Below, piece by piece: positions 8,430 through 15,633 of a stretch of 29,289 nucleotides of DNA (the first letter of the stretch is position 1; each line of letters opens with the position of its first letter). Position numbers and translations under genes: made by a program. The notes under the pieces are model-generated. The model saw only the letters and a program-made list of their open reading frames with translations. It had not been told where the DNA came from and made no database searches. Origin of the DNA: an uncultured Erysipelotrichaceae bacterium (GTDB taxonomy: Bacteria > Bacillota_I > Bacilli_A > Erysipelotrichales > Erysipelotrichaceae); assembly GCA_937874965.1 (NCBI GenBank), contig CALNCD010000148.1:1-29289 (forward strand), read 5' to 3'.

Positions 8430-8453
8430 ATGCTCATTGCATGGAGGGAATAT

Positions 8454-8723
8454 ATGAAAGTCATTATCAGCGTTGTAGGGCGTGATCAAGTGGGGATAAT
8501 CGCGGCGATTTGTAACAGTTTGGTTGAACATCGAGTGAATGTATTGGATATTTCACAGACAATTCTCCAAGACTATTTTAATATGATTATGATTGTTGAT
8601 TGTCCTGAAGAAGGTCTTGTGTTCAATGAACTTCAAGAAAGTTTGCAGAGCATTGCGAAGACAATGGGACTCGTTGTGAAAGTACAACGGGATGAACTGT
8701 TTAAAGCAATGCATCGGATTTAG
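8454..8723 (+). CDS. ACT-domain protein, UPF0237 family
   Basis: An 89-residue protein that is essentially one ACT domain, a small-molecule-binding regulatory fold. The N-terminus VIISVVGRDQVGIIAAIC is the family hallmark, followed by VNVLDISQTI and a beta strand MIMIVDC. The frame is open upstream to 8406, but the ATG at 8454 follows GGAGGG and gives the standard family length, so I chose it. The downstream partner is the UPF0210 protein nine bases away; this pairing is widely conserved in Firmicutes, including streptococci, and in other bacteria. The usual suggestion is that the ACT protein senses an amino acid or similar ligand, possibly for the partner. Its real ligand is unknown. Confidence 0.9.
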   Translation: MKVIISVVGRDQVGIIAAICNSLVEHRVNVLDISQTILQDYFNMIMIVDCPEEGLVFNELQESLQSIAKTMGLVVKVQRDELFKAMHRI

Positions 8724-8731
8724 GGGGAGTT

Positions 8732-10090
8732 ATGGTATCAAAGAGAGAAATACTTGAAACCAATGAAATGATCGATGAAGCTTTACTGGATGTCAGGACG
8801 ATTACGATGGGAATCAGTTTACTGGATTGTGCAGATGCCGATTGTGATCGAATGAATGAAAAGATTTATGAGAAAATCGTAAGCAAAGCTAAGCATCTCG
8901 TTCGTATTGGTGATGAAATAGGTCAAGAATTTGGCGTTAGTATTGTGAATAAGCGAATCGCGATCACACCGATTTCTATTGTCGCAGCAGCTTGTCAGAA
9001 CTGTGATTATATTAAGGTTGCGAAAACGTTGGATCGAGCGGCTAAAGCGGTGGGTGTTAACTTTATCGGTGGTTTTTCAGCCTTAGTTCAAAAGGGTTGT
9101 ACGCCTTCCGATCAAGCGCTTATTCAATCCCTTCCAAAGGCTTTAGCAGAAACGGAATATGTTTGTTCAAGCATCAATGTTGGGAGTACTAAAACTGGAA
9201 TTGATATGGATGTTGTCCGCTTAATGGGTCAAGTCATTAAAGATACGGCCGAATTAACGAAAGACAAAGAGAGTATTGGTTGCGCTAAGTTGGTGGTTTT
9301 TTGTAATGCTGTGGAGGACAATCCGTTTATGGCAGGTGCTTTTCATGGCGTGGGTGAAAAGGATTGTGTCATTAATGTTGGTGTGAGCGGCCCTGGTGTT
9401 GTGAAAAGGGCATTGGAAAAGTATCCGGATGCAGACTTCGAACAGATGTGTGAAGTCATCAAGCGTGTATCCTTTAAGATTACTCGATTGGGTCAATTGG
9501 TTGCTCAAGAAGCTGCTGAACGGTTACAGGTTCCTTTTGGAATCGTCGATCTTTCCCTGGCGCCAACACCAGCGATTGGTGATAGCATAGCAGAGATCTT
9601 CAATGAGATGGGTCTAGAATATGCTGGAGCACCAGGAACAACGGCTGCCCTGGCCATACTCAATGATTGTGTGAAAAAGGGTGGTATTATGGCTTCATCC
9701 AGTGTTGGCGGATTGAGTGGAGCCTTTATTCCTGTGAGTGAAGACCATGGCATGATTGAAGCAGCCAGGAAAGGTTATTTAACCTTAGAAAAGCTAGAAG
9801 CAATGACCTGTGTCTGTTCTGTTGGATTGGATATGATTGCGATTCCAGGCGATACCTCTGCCAATACCATTGCGGGAATCATTGCGGATGAAATGGCAAT
9901 TGGGATGATCAATCAGAAAACGACGGCAGTGCGTATTATTCCAGTGGTTGGTAAAGTTGTAGGTGATCAAGCAGAGTTTGGAGGATTGTTAGGCTATGCT
10001 CCCGTTATGCCGGTCAATACCGCAAACAATGATCGCTTTATCAATCGTGGAGGACGGATTCCGGCTCCAGTTCATTCGTTTAAAAATTAG
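8732..10090 (+). CDS. UPF0210 (DUF711) family protein
   Basis: A 452-residue cytoplasmic protein of the PFL-like DUF711 family. It shows the typical opening (EILETNEMIDEALLDVRTIT), an internal NVGVSGPGVV segment, SLAPTPAIGDSIAEIF, and a glycine-rich C-terminal part (PVVGKVVGDQAEFGG). The length is normal. Structures exist for homologues, but the biochemical role is not established. It follows the ACT-domain gene by eight bases and has GGGGGAG before the ATG, so the two are certainly co-expressed. A DUF218 gene follows nine bases later and shares the operon. Confidence 0.92.
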   Translation: MVSKREILETNEMIDEALLDVRTITMGISLLDCADADCDRMNEKIYEKIVSKAKHLVRIGDEIGQEFGVSIVNKRIAITPISIVAAACQNCDYIKVAKTLDRAAKAVGVNFIGGFSALVQKGCTPSDQALIQSLPKALAETEYVCSSINVGSTKTGIDMDVVRLMGQVIKDTAELTKDKESIGCAKLVVFCNAVEDNPFMAGAFHGVGEKDCVINVGVSGPGVVKRALEKYPDADFEQMCEVIKRVSFKITRLGQLVAQEAAERLQVPFGIVDLSLAPTPAIGDSIAEIFNEMGLEYAGAPGTTAALAILNDCVKKGGIMASSSVGGLSGAFIPVSEDHGMIEAARKGYLTLEKLEAMTCVCSVGLDMIAIPGDTSANTIAGIIADEMAIGMINQKTTAVRIIPVVGKVVGDQAEFGGLLGYAPVMPVNTANNDRFINRGGRIPAPVHSFKN

Positions 10091-10099
10091 GGAAGAACA

Positions 10100-10681
10100 A
10101 TGAAAATATTTAAGAGAGGCTTGATTGCTTTAGGACTATTGATGATTCTTGGTTTGGGGTATGGTGGTTTTATTACGTTTAAGATCATGGATGCAGCAAA
10201 CTCAAAACCACTCCATGATGCAGAGGTCATGATTATCCTAGGGGCACAAGTTGTAGGTGATCTGCCGGCGAGTCCTTCCGTGGTCTTGCAAGAGCGCTTG
10301 GATGCAGGAGTTGCTTACTTGTTAGCGAACCACATGACACGTGTCGTGGTCACTGGTGGGCAAGGTAAGGATGAATCAGAACCAGAAGCTGAAGTAATGA
10401 AACGCTATCTCTTAACCAAAGGAATCGATGCAGAGCGAATCCTAGTTGACAATACTTCAACCAGTACAGTTGAAAACCTTACAAATGCTGTAGAACTCGC
10501 TCCAGCAAACAGCTATGTTCTGGTCACCAGCGATTACCATATGGCACGCGCTTTGCTCAGCGCACAACGTTTAGGAATTAAGAATGTCAGTGGTTGTCCA
10601 GCGCCATCTGAAAGCACCTATACGATGACTGGATATCTAAGAGAGATTCTTGCATTAGGGTATACGACTCTATTTAAGTAA
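10100..10681 (+). CDS. DUF218 (YdcF/SanA-like) membrane-anchored protein
   Basis: A 193-residue protein with one N-terminal membrane helix (about residues 7-30) and an external DUF218 domain. The family landmarks are visible: VMIILGAQV near 45, a helix starting ERLDAG, VVVTGGQGKDE near 90, the STSTVENLTNAV segment near 122-133, and VLVTSDYHMARA near 143. Proteins of this type (SanA, YdcF, ElyC) act at or near the cell envelope in E. coli, but their chemistry is unclear. It is the last gene of the ACT/UPF0210 unit and ends just before a bidirectional terminator. Confidence 0.88.
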   Translation: MKIFKRGLIALGLLMILGLGYGGFITFKIMDAANSKPLHDAEVMIILGAQVVGDLPASPSVVLQERLDAGVAYLLANHMTRVVVTGGQGKDESEPEAEVMKRYLLTKGIDAERILVDNTSTSTVENLTNAVELAPANSYVLVTSDYHMARALLSAQRLGIKNVSGCPAPSESTYTMTGYLREILALGYTTLFK

Positions 10682-10684
10682 ATT

Positions 10685-10730
10685 AAAAACGGTTTGAATG
10701 GAACTATTCTTGTTCCGGAAAACCGTTTTT
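10685..10730. terminator. Bidirectional terminator between convergent genes
   Basis: AAAAACGGTTT (10685-10695) pairs with AAACCGTTTTT (10720-10730). An inner stem GGAAC (10700-10704) with GTTCC (10712-10716) is separated by a small internal loop. It has A and T runs on either side, so it can serve both the DUF218 gene and the convergent XRE gene. Confidence 0.85.
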
Positions 10731-10736
10731 ATTCAA

Positions 10737-11696
10737 CTAACTACCCTTTGAATTCAAGAAGGACTGGATTCCGCCAAAGATAACACCAGCGACTGGCCAA
10801 ATTAACCAGGTTCTATTCCATTGCATACTGATAAAACTTAAACCCAAGTATAAAGCAACAACAACACACCAATAAAGTGCTTCAAACCCTTCATACTTCC
10901 TTTTGACTTGTTTTGAATGAATGGTGTAATCATTCTCTTGTAAGAGTTTTTGATAACTGTCCTTCAATAATCCATCGTGAACAAGGCCATAGACTGCAAA
11001 AGCAACAAGGATTAAGAGAAATACGACAAGAAGTAAAATAATATCCGTGTCTAGTAAGGCTCCGATCACGACCTGGGCAACAGCAATGAAGAGGAGCGCC
11101 ATACTTAATAGCAATTGCTTTCTGAAGTGTTCTTCATTGCGTTCATTGTATTTTTCAACAACTCCGAAAACGCCATACTCTAATTCAAAAGCATCAGTTT
11201 CAAGATAAGTATACTTCGATCGTTTTACTCCGAAATTAACAAACATTAAGACTGCAAGCAAAACCATTGGAAATAAGAACACTAAACCGAAGACAACAGC
11301 GTTCATATCACCCATCTGTCCAAAGACAACCATTTGGTTTAAAAGCAAAAGGAGAGTCGGAGATAGAATGCATAGGAAGACACCGAGCGCAACCTGTTTA
11401 CTAGAAACCCGCATGAAATTGAGATAAGCATTGGCTTCATCAAGCGTTATTTTCCTTAAAGGCAGACTATCATCACTTTCTGTGTATTCGATGTCGTCAT
11501 GATCATCCTTTAAAAGATAATCCGTACTTACACCAAACAGAGTACTCATTTTAAGGATTCTATCCATATCGGGAATAGAAGCAGTGCTTTCCCATTTTGA
11601 AATTGCTTGCCGTGAAACATTCAATCGTAGGGCTAACTCCTCTTGAGACCATCCATTCTGTTTTCTAAGTTTAATAATTTTATCAGCCAAGATCAT
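10737..11696 (-). CDS. XRE-family regulator with a C-terminal membrane domain
   Basis: A 319-residue protein. Residues about 5-60 form a Cro/CI-type helix-turn-helix (LRKQNGWSQEELALRLNV then SRQAISKWESTASIPDMDRI), the highly conserved XRE class often fused to membrane parts in Firmicutes. From about residue 97 there are roughly six hydrophobic helices separated by charged loops, one reading LLLSMALLFIAVAQVVIGAL. It therefore binds DNA at the membrane; the signal it senses is unknown. The start codon is preceded by a weak purine-rich AAAGAGAG. It is divergent from the broken RCC1 gene and convergent with the DUF218 gene. The shared upstream region contains repeated motifs that may be its operator. 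Confidence 0.88.
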   Translation of the reverse strand: MILADKIIKLRKQNGWSQEELALRLNVSRQAISKWESTASIPDMDRILKMSTLFGVSTDYLLKDDHDDIEYTESDDSLPLRKITLDEANAYLNFMRVSSKQVALGVFLCILSPTLLLLLNQMVVFGQMGDMNAVVFGLVFLFPMVLLAVLMFVNFGVKRSKYTYLETDAFELEYGVFGVVEKYNERNEEHFRKQLLLSMALLFIAVAQVVIGALLDTDIILLLVVFLLILVAFAVYGLVHDGLLKDSYQKLLQENDYTIHSKQVKRKYEGFEALYWCVVVALYLGLSFISMQWNRTWLIWPVAGVIFGGIQSFLNSKGS

Positions 11697-11740
11697 ATGC
11701 TATTTCTCTCTTTCTATACGCTAAGATTACCAAGATATCC

Positions 11741-11808
11741 GGTTGCATACCATCATCTGGAGTGTATATTCTGTCAACTGACGGTTGCATTCTCCTCAAA
11801 ATGGTATG
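11741..11808. promoter_or_regulatory. Candidate operator region between the XRE gene and the RCC1 gene
   Basis: GGTTGCAT occurs twice in direct orientation (11741-11748 and 11783-11790), 42 nt apart, about four helical turns. CATACCAT (11746-11753) and ATGGTATG (11801-11808) form an inverted pair. The dyad GTCA-AC-TGAC (11773-11782) overlaps a perfect minus-strand -35, TTGACA (11772-11777 as TGTCAA). The rest of the 400-nt gap (11697-12099) holds a further dyad, TTTACT-G-AGTAAA at 11926-11938, and the RCC1-gene promoter, but no gene. Binding by the XRE protein is inference. Confidence 0.35.
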
Positions 11809-12013
11809 AGTAGTTTAATTGTACACATAAATGAAAGAGATGAAAGAAAAAACGTACGCACCAATTACTCAATGAGACTATATAGTATTCAGTGACTTTT
11901 AAAAAACGGGTTCTATTCCTCATGATTTACTGAGTAAAATACGACGGAATATTTCTTATGATTACGCGGAAATACTTTGTTTTCATAACGCGTGATCTAT
12001 GCTTGCATATCAA

Positions 12014-12043
12014 TTGACGTATGTTTCTCGATAATGATATATT
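12014..12043 (+). promoter_or_regulatory. Promoter of the RCC1-type gene
   Basis: TTGACG (12014-12019), an 18-nt spacer and an extended -10 TGATATATT (12035-12043). The ribosome binding site before the ATG at 12100 is GGGAG. Confidence 0.6.
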
Positions 12044-12099
12044 CACAATGTAAATATAGAGAATAAACATGCGAAACCGCTACATTTTGGGAGAACACT

Positions 12100-12628
12100 A
12101 TGAAGAATAATCATCAACCCTACCAGTCCTCAAGGAAATCCCCATTAAACGTATTATCTCTAGTCCTAACAACTTTAGTGTTTTTATCGACCTTCTTTTC
12201 CGTGAAAGCGGGAAGTCCTGGTCCTGGAAACACGGTGACTCCTGATTTTGGATCCGTTGAGGGCGGCAATGATGTTGCTATTAGCGGTGATTTCTCAGGA
12301 TATTCATTTGACTCTATTGCGGTAGGAGGCATCCATACCTTAGCAATTAATGATGGAGTCGTGTTCGGCTGGGGGGCTAACTCTTTTGGACAGTTGGGTG
12401 ATGGAACTACATCAACAAAGATTAGTCCTACTTCTGTGAATACTACAGGCGTTCTCAATGGAAAAACGATTATTGAAGTAGAAACGGGTGAATTTCATAC
12501 GCTTGCTCTGGATGCCGATGGATGTGATGGGAATCACGAAAGAAGAGCTCATTGATGGAATTGAAATCGGCGGGGTCGCTACGATGATTGCGGACAGTGA
12601 TCAATCCAATGCGACATTGTTCATTTAA
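12100..12628 (+). pseudogene. Broken secreted TIG/RCC1-repeat protein
   Basis: The intact frame, 12100-12555, gives 151 residues: an N-terminal signal peptide ending near KAGS (about residue 38), a segment like the start of a TIG/IPT domain (PDFGSVEGGNDVAISG), then RCC1-repeat sequence (AVGGIHTLAINDGVVFGWG, ANSFGQLGDGT, GEFHTLALDADG). RCC1 proteins have several such blades, usually continuing with another 'WGANxxGQLGDG'. Here the sequence changes character right after LDADG and stops at TGA 12553-12555. In the next frame, 12518-12628 reads ITKEELIDGIEIGGVATMIA and ends at TAA, looking like the C-terminal tail of a larger protein. I infer an internal deletion with a frameshift. The promoter and ribosome binding site are intact, so a short secreted fragment could still be made. 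Confidence 0.65.
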
Positions 12629-12657
12629 TGAGTGTACCTGAAACGAAGTCGAGTCAA

Positions 12658-12702
12658 AACTGCTCCTGCGCAGGTATAGTATAGGTTATCTCAGGAGTAG
12701 TT
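12658..12702 (+). terminator. Possible terminator of the RCC1 remnant
   Basis: AACTGCTCCTG (12658-12668) pairs with CAGGAGTAGTT (12692-12702) with one G-U pair across a 23-nt loop. There is no good T run, so function as a terminator is uncertain. Confidence 0.4.
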
Positions 12703-12703
12703 C

Positions 12704-12732
12704 TTGCATATTCTTGTAATCTGTGGTATTAT
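12704..12732 (+). promoter_or_regulatory. rpmE promoter
   Basis: TTGCAT (12704-12709), a 17-nt spacer and an extended -10 TGGTATTAT (12724-12732). This is one of the strongest promoters in the window, as expected for a ribosomal protein gene. Confidence 0.72.
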
Positions 12733-12750
12733 CACTAAGCAAAACTTACT

Positions 12751-12769
12751 TTAGATGTAGGTCATCTAA
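12751..12769 (+). promoter_or_regulatory. Leader hairpin of rpmE, possible L31 autoregulatory element
   Basis: TTAGATG (12751-12757) pairs with CATCTAA (12763-12769) around TAGGT. It lies in the short 5' leader, just before the GGAAGGAG ribosome binding site (12773-12780). Ribosomal-protein leader motifs for L31 have been described in Firmicutes; whether this hairpin belongs to one is inference. Confidence 0.4.
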
Positions 12770-12786
12770 GGCGGAAGGAGAGACAC

Positions 12787-12990
12787 ATGAAAAAAGGCAT
12801 TCATCCAGAATATCAGAAAGTCACAGCAACGTGCACTGCATGCGGACATACGTTCGAATTCGGTTCAACTGCGAAGGATATTCGTGTTGATACTTGCTCG
12901 AACTGTCATCCATTCTATACGGGCAAGCAGCGTTTCGCGAATGCTCAAGGTAGAATTGAGAAGTTCAATAAGAAGTATGGACTTAAATAA
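12787..12990 (+). CDS. rpmE: 50S ribosomal protein L31 (zinc-binding form)
   Basis: A 67-residue large-subunit ribosomal protein. It is the zinc-binding (C+) version: Cys16, Cys19, Cys37 and Cys40 form two CxxC pairs (CTAC and CSNC), and the core HPFYTGKQRF is typical. Firmicutes often keep a second zinc-free copy for zinc starvation; none is seen in this window. It has a strong promoter and a perfect Shine-Dalgarno sequence, and its own terminator overlaps the stop codon. It heads the conserved rpmE-tdk-prfA-prmC order. Confidence 0.97.
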   Translation: MKKGIHPEYQKVTATCTACGHTFEFGSTAKDIRVDTCSNCHPFYTGKQRFANAQGRIEKFNKKYGLK

Positions 12991-13012
12991 GGGTTATCCC
13001 TTATTTTTTTTT
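12986..13012 (+). terminator. rpmE terminator overlapping the stop codon
   Basis: AATAAGGG (12986-12993) pairs with CCCTTATT (12998-13005) around TTAT, followed by a run of nine Ts (13004-13012). The TAA stop is inside the left arm. Confidence 0.9.
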
Positions 13013-13022
13013 GCTCAGATAA

Positions 13023-13031
13023 TGGTATAAT
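13023..13031 (+). promoter_or_regulatory. Extended -10 promoter of tdk
   Basis: TGGTATAAT at 13023-13031 is a perfect extended -10. The -35 position falls in the T-rich tail of the rpmE terminator, so the promoter probably relies on the extended -10. Confidence 0.55.
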
Positions 13032-13059
13032 AATAAAGAAATTAAGAGGTGTGTATAGA

Positions 13060-13677
13060 ATGTATCATCAGTATCAACCTGGCTATATTGAAGTCATTGC
13101 GGGGTGTATGTTTGCAGGGAAAACCGAAGAGCTTATTCGTCGTGTCAATACGTTGGTGTTTGCGAAAAAGAATGTTCTTGTTTTCAAGCCGTCAATCGAT
13201 AATCGTTACAGTGAAAGCATGGTGGTTTCTCATTCAGGAACCAAGGTTGAGAGTTATGCGATCATGGATGCGATGGAAATTCTGGATTATATCAAGGACG
13301 ACACAGAGGTCGTTGCCATCGATGAGGTTCAATTCTTCGAGAATGATGTGGTCTTGGTATGTGAGGCTCTCGCAAATCGCGGGATCCGGGTCATGGTCGC
13401 TGGTTTAGATATGGATTTCCGAGGTGAGCCGTTCGGTGTAATGCCGAAGCTGATGACAACAGCTGAATTTGTAACTAAATTGACAGCCGTATGTACGGTC
13501 TGCGGCGGTCCAGCGACGCGGACGCAGCGTTTAGTGAATGGCAAGCCTGCGGCCTACAGTGATCCAACGATTCTGGTTGGAGCATCCGAAAGTTATGAGG
13601 CACGTTGCCGTCATCATCATGAGGTGGTAGGTAAGCCGACATTGGAGAAGAAAATAGGGAGTAAGTGTGATGAATAA
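13060..13677 (+). CDS. tdk: Thymidine kinase
   Basis: This enzyme phosphorylates thymidine with ATP in nucleotide salvage. It is the type II bacterial form of 205 residues. The P-loop is GCMFAGKT (Lys21), the Walker B and catalytic segment is VVAIDEVQFFE, and the C-terminal zinc ribbon begins with CTVC (the TVCGGPATRTQRLV segment) and ends with CRHH. The frame extends to a GTG at 13051, but that codon sits right on the AGAGG ribosome binding site (13045-13049); the ATG at 13060 has proper spacing, so I use it. The last eight bases overlap prfA, which implies coupled translation. Confidence 0.95.
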   Translation: MYHQYQPGYIEVIAGCMFAGKTEELIRRVNTLVFAKKNVLVFKPSIDNRYSESMVVSHSGTKVESYAIMDAMEILDYIKDDTEVVAIDEVQFFENDVVLVCEALANRGIRVMVAGLDMDFRGEPFGVMPKLMTTAEFVTKLTAVCTVCGGPATRTQRLVNGKPAAYSDPTILVGASESYEARCRHHHEVVGKPTLEKKIGSKCDE

Positions 13678-14749
13678 TATTATGAGAACCCGTCTTCAGT
13701 CCATGGAAGACCGTTACAATGAAATCAATGATATGATGATGGATTCTGCCGTCTTGAGTGATTCCAGGCAATTGGCCAGTCTTGGCAAGGAACAGGCGGC
13801 ATTGCGTCAGGCGGTTGAAGCGTTTGATACGTATAAGCAACTCAAGGACCATTATGATCAGGCGATTGAAATGAGTCAGGTGGATGATCCGGAAATCGGC
13901 GAGATGGCGCAGATGGAAGCTCAGGAATGCCAGGAGAAGATTGATGCTTTATTGGCTCATATTGAACTTCTGCTGATTCCCAAGGATCCAACCGATGATA
14001 ATAATGCGATGTTGGAAATCCGCGGGGCTGCCGGAGGTGATGAGGGCAATATCTTTGCCGGTGATCTCTTCCGGATGTACAGCCGTTATGCTGAATTGCA
14101 AGGGTATAAGATTGAAGTCATGGAGTCCAGTGAAGCTGAAGCAGGCGGGTATACGTTGATTTCCTTTACTGTGAAAGGGGAAGAAGCTTATCGCCATTTC
14201 AAGTTCGAATCGGGGGCTCATCGGGTCCAGCGTGTTCCTAAAACTGAAACACAGGGACGTATCCATACGTCGACTGCAACGGTTCTGGCGATGCCTGAAA
14301 TTGAAGAAGCCGATATTGAAATAGACCCGAATGATCTGGTTATTGAAACCCATCGTGCAAGCGGGGCGGGCGGACAGCATATCAATAAGACTGATTCTGC
14401 GGTCCGGATTACCCATACACCGACGGGGATCAGTGTGAATTGTCAGGATGGCCGCTCTCAGCACGCCAATCGGGCCACAGCAATGAAACTCATCCGTTCC
14501 AGAGTCTACGAAGAGACGCAGCGGCGAATTGATGAAGCAAAAGGAGAAGCCCGTCTGTTGAAAATCGGGAAAGGGGATCGTTCTGAAAAGATCAGAACAT
14601 ACAATTATCCTCAGAACCGGGTTACGGATCATCGGATCGGTCTGACTCTTCAGCAGCTGGATCGAATTATGGAAGGAAAGCTTGGCGATATTATTGATGC
14701 GCTCTTGGAAGAAGAGCAGAAAGAAAAAATGGCAGGTGAGCAGGCATGA
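13670..14749 (+). CDS. prfA: Peptide chain release factor 1
   Basis: RF1 recognises UAA and UAG and triggers peptide release. The 359-residue protein carries the GGQ motif at 234-236 (GAGGQHINKTDSA), whose Gln236 enters the peptidyl transferase centre and is the substrate of PrmC, encoded next. The stop-codon recognition tripeptide is PKT (RVPKTETQGRIHTST), in the place of PAT or PET in other RF1 proteins; RF2 would have SPF. The ATG at 13670 has AGGGAG eight bases upstream; a GTG at 13667 and an ATG at 13682 are alternatives. It overlaps tdk by 8 nt and prmC by 4 nt. Confidence 0.97.
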   Translation: MNNIMRTRLQSMEDRYNEINDMMMDSAVLSDSRQLASLGKEQAALRQAVEAFDTYKQLKDHYDQAIEMSQVDDPEIGEMAQMEAQECQEKIDALLAHIELLLIPKDPTDDNNAMLEIRGAAGGDEGNIFAGDLFRMYSRYAELQGYKIEVMESSEAEAGGYTLISFTVKGEEAYRHFKFESGAHRVQRVPKTETQGRIHTSTATVLAMPEIEEADIEIDPNDLVIETHRASGAGGQHINKTDSAVRITHTPTGISVNCQDGRSQHANRATAMKLIRSRVYEETQRRIDEAKGEARLLKIGKGDRSEKIRTYNYPQNRVTDHRIGLTLQQLDRIMEGKLGDIIDALLEEEQKEKMAGEQA

Positions 14750-15609
14750 CCTATAAAGATGCGATGACATTGGGTGCTCAGCGTTGTGAGGATTCTGCAG
14801 TAAGTCCAGAATTAGCCCGGCGTCTGATGTTGGAATTGTGCGATGTCAATGAAATAAATCTCTACACAGATATGGATGACTTAATGAATCCTTCTTTTGA
14901 ATCGCTGTATCTTTCTGGTGTTGATCGTCTGGTCAATCAGGAACCGCTTGGCTATGTCCTGGGGTTTGATTGGTTCTATGGCTATCGCCTGCGTGTTAAT
15001 CCCTCTGTTCTGATTCCCCGGGAAGAAACTGAAGAACTTGTTTCTCATATCTTGGCGGACATCGATGACTATTTTGTGAATCCGGCTATTGCGGATATTG
15101 CCTGCGGAAGCGGTGCTATTGCTATTGCTTTGAAGAAAGAGTCGGAGACTGCACTTGTTTTTGCCAGTGATATCAGTGAAGCGGCTATTGAAACCGCGAC
15201 AATCAATGCGGAACAGAATGATGCCGACATCGATTTTATGGTCGGGGATATGTGCCAGCCCTTGATTGCCAGGGGTATTAAAGTGGACATTCTCGTCTGC
15301 AATCCGCCTTACATTGCTGCTGATGAGGCGATTGCTGATTCAGTGAAAAACTATGAACCGTCATTGGCATTATATGGAGGCGAGGATGGATTGAAGTTCT
15401 ACCGTCAGGTGCTTGAGGAATCCAAAGCTTTGCTGAAACCGAGATCGATGCTTGCTTTTGAAATCGGGTATCAGCAGAAAGAAACCTTAACCCGAATCGC
15501 TCATGAATTTTATCCGCAGGCAACGGTAATCTGCCGCAAGGATTTGAATGGGCTTGACCGGATGCTGTTTGTCTACAACGCTATCGACACAAAGGACTCA
15601 ATTCGATAG
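14746..15609 (+). CDS. prmC: Release factor glutamine methyltransferase PrmC
   Basis: It transfers a methyl group from S-adenosylmethionine to the GGQ glutamine of release factors, raising termination efficiency. The 287-residue protein has the family landmarks: LIPREETEELV (89-99), the AdoMet loop ADIACGSGAIAIAL (116-129), and the substrate-binding NPPY at 186-189. The ATG overlaps the prfA stop as ATGA, so enzyme and substrate are made together. A hairpin with a T run begins inside the last codons and may reduce transcription into the following genes. Confidence 0.96.
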   Translation: MTYKDAMTLGAQRCEDSAVSPELARRLMLELCDVNEINLYTDMDDLMNPSFESLYLSGVDRLVNQEPLGYVLGFDWFYGYRLRVNPSVLIPREETEELVSHILADIDDYFVNPAIADIACGSGAIAIALKKESETALVFASDISEAAIETATINAEQNDADIDFMVGDMCQPLIARGIKVDILVCNPPYIAADEAIADSVKNYEPSLALYGGEDGLKFYRQVLEESKALLKPRSMLAFEIGYQQKETLTRIAHEFYPQATVICRKDLNGLDRMLFVYNAIDTKDSIR

Positions 15610-15623
15610 GATTGAGCTTTTTT
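15597..15623 (+). terminator. Terminator-like hairpin at the prmC stop
   Basis: CTCAAT (15597-15602) pairs with ATTGAG (15611-15616) around an 8-nt loop, followed by six Ts (15618-15623). The stem is short and AT-rich, and the ribosome binding site of the next gene follows immediately, so it is likely a partial terminator. Confidence 0.55.
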
Positions 15624-15633
15624 AGGAGAAAGT

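Noticed and set aside
12626..12639. 14-nt identity (TAATGAGTGTACCT) with the LPXTG gene leader on the minus strand at 26628-26641
   Set aside because: Both lie beside surface-protein genes, but several 14-nt matches are expected by chance in 29 kb on two strands, and the flanks do not align.
13949..14770. Long minus-strand frame of 273 codons opposite prfA
   Set aside because: It lies antisense to an unmistakable RF1 gene, has no family motif, and is a by-product of prfA codon usage.
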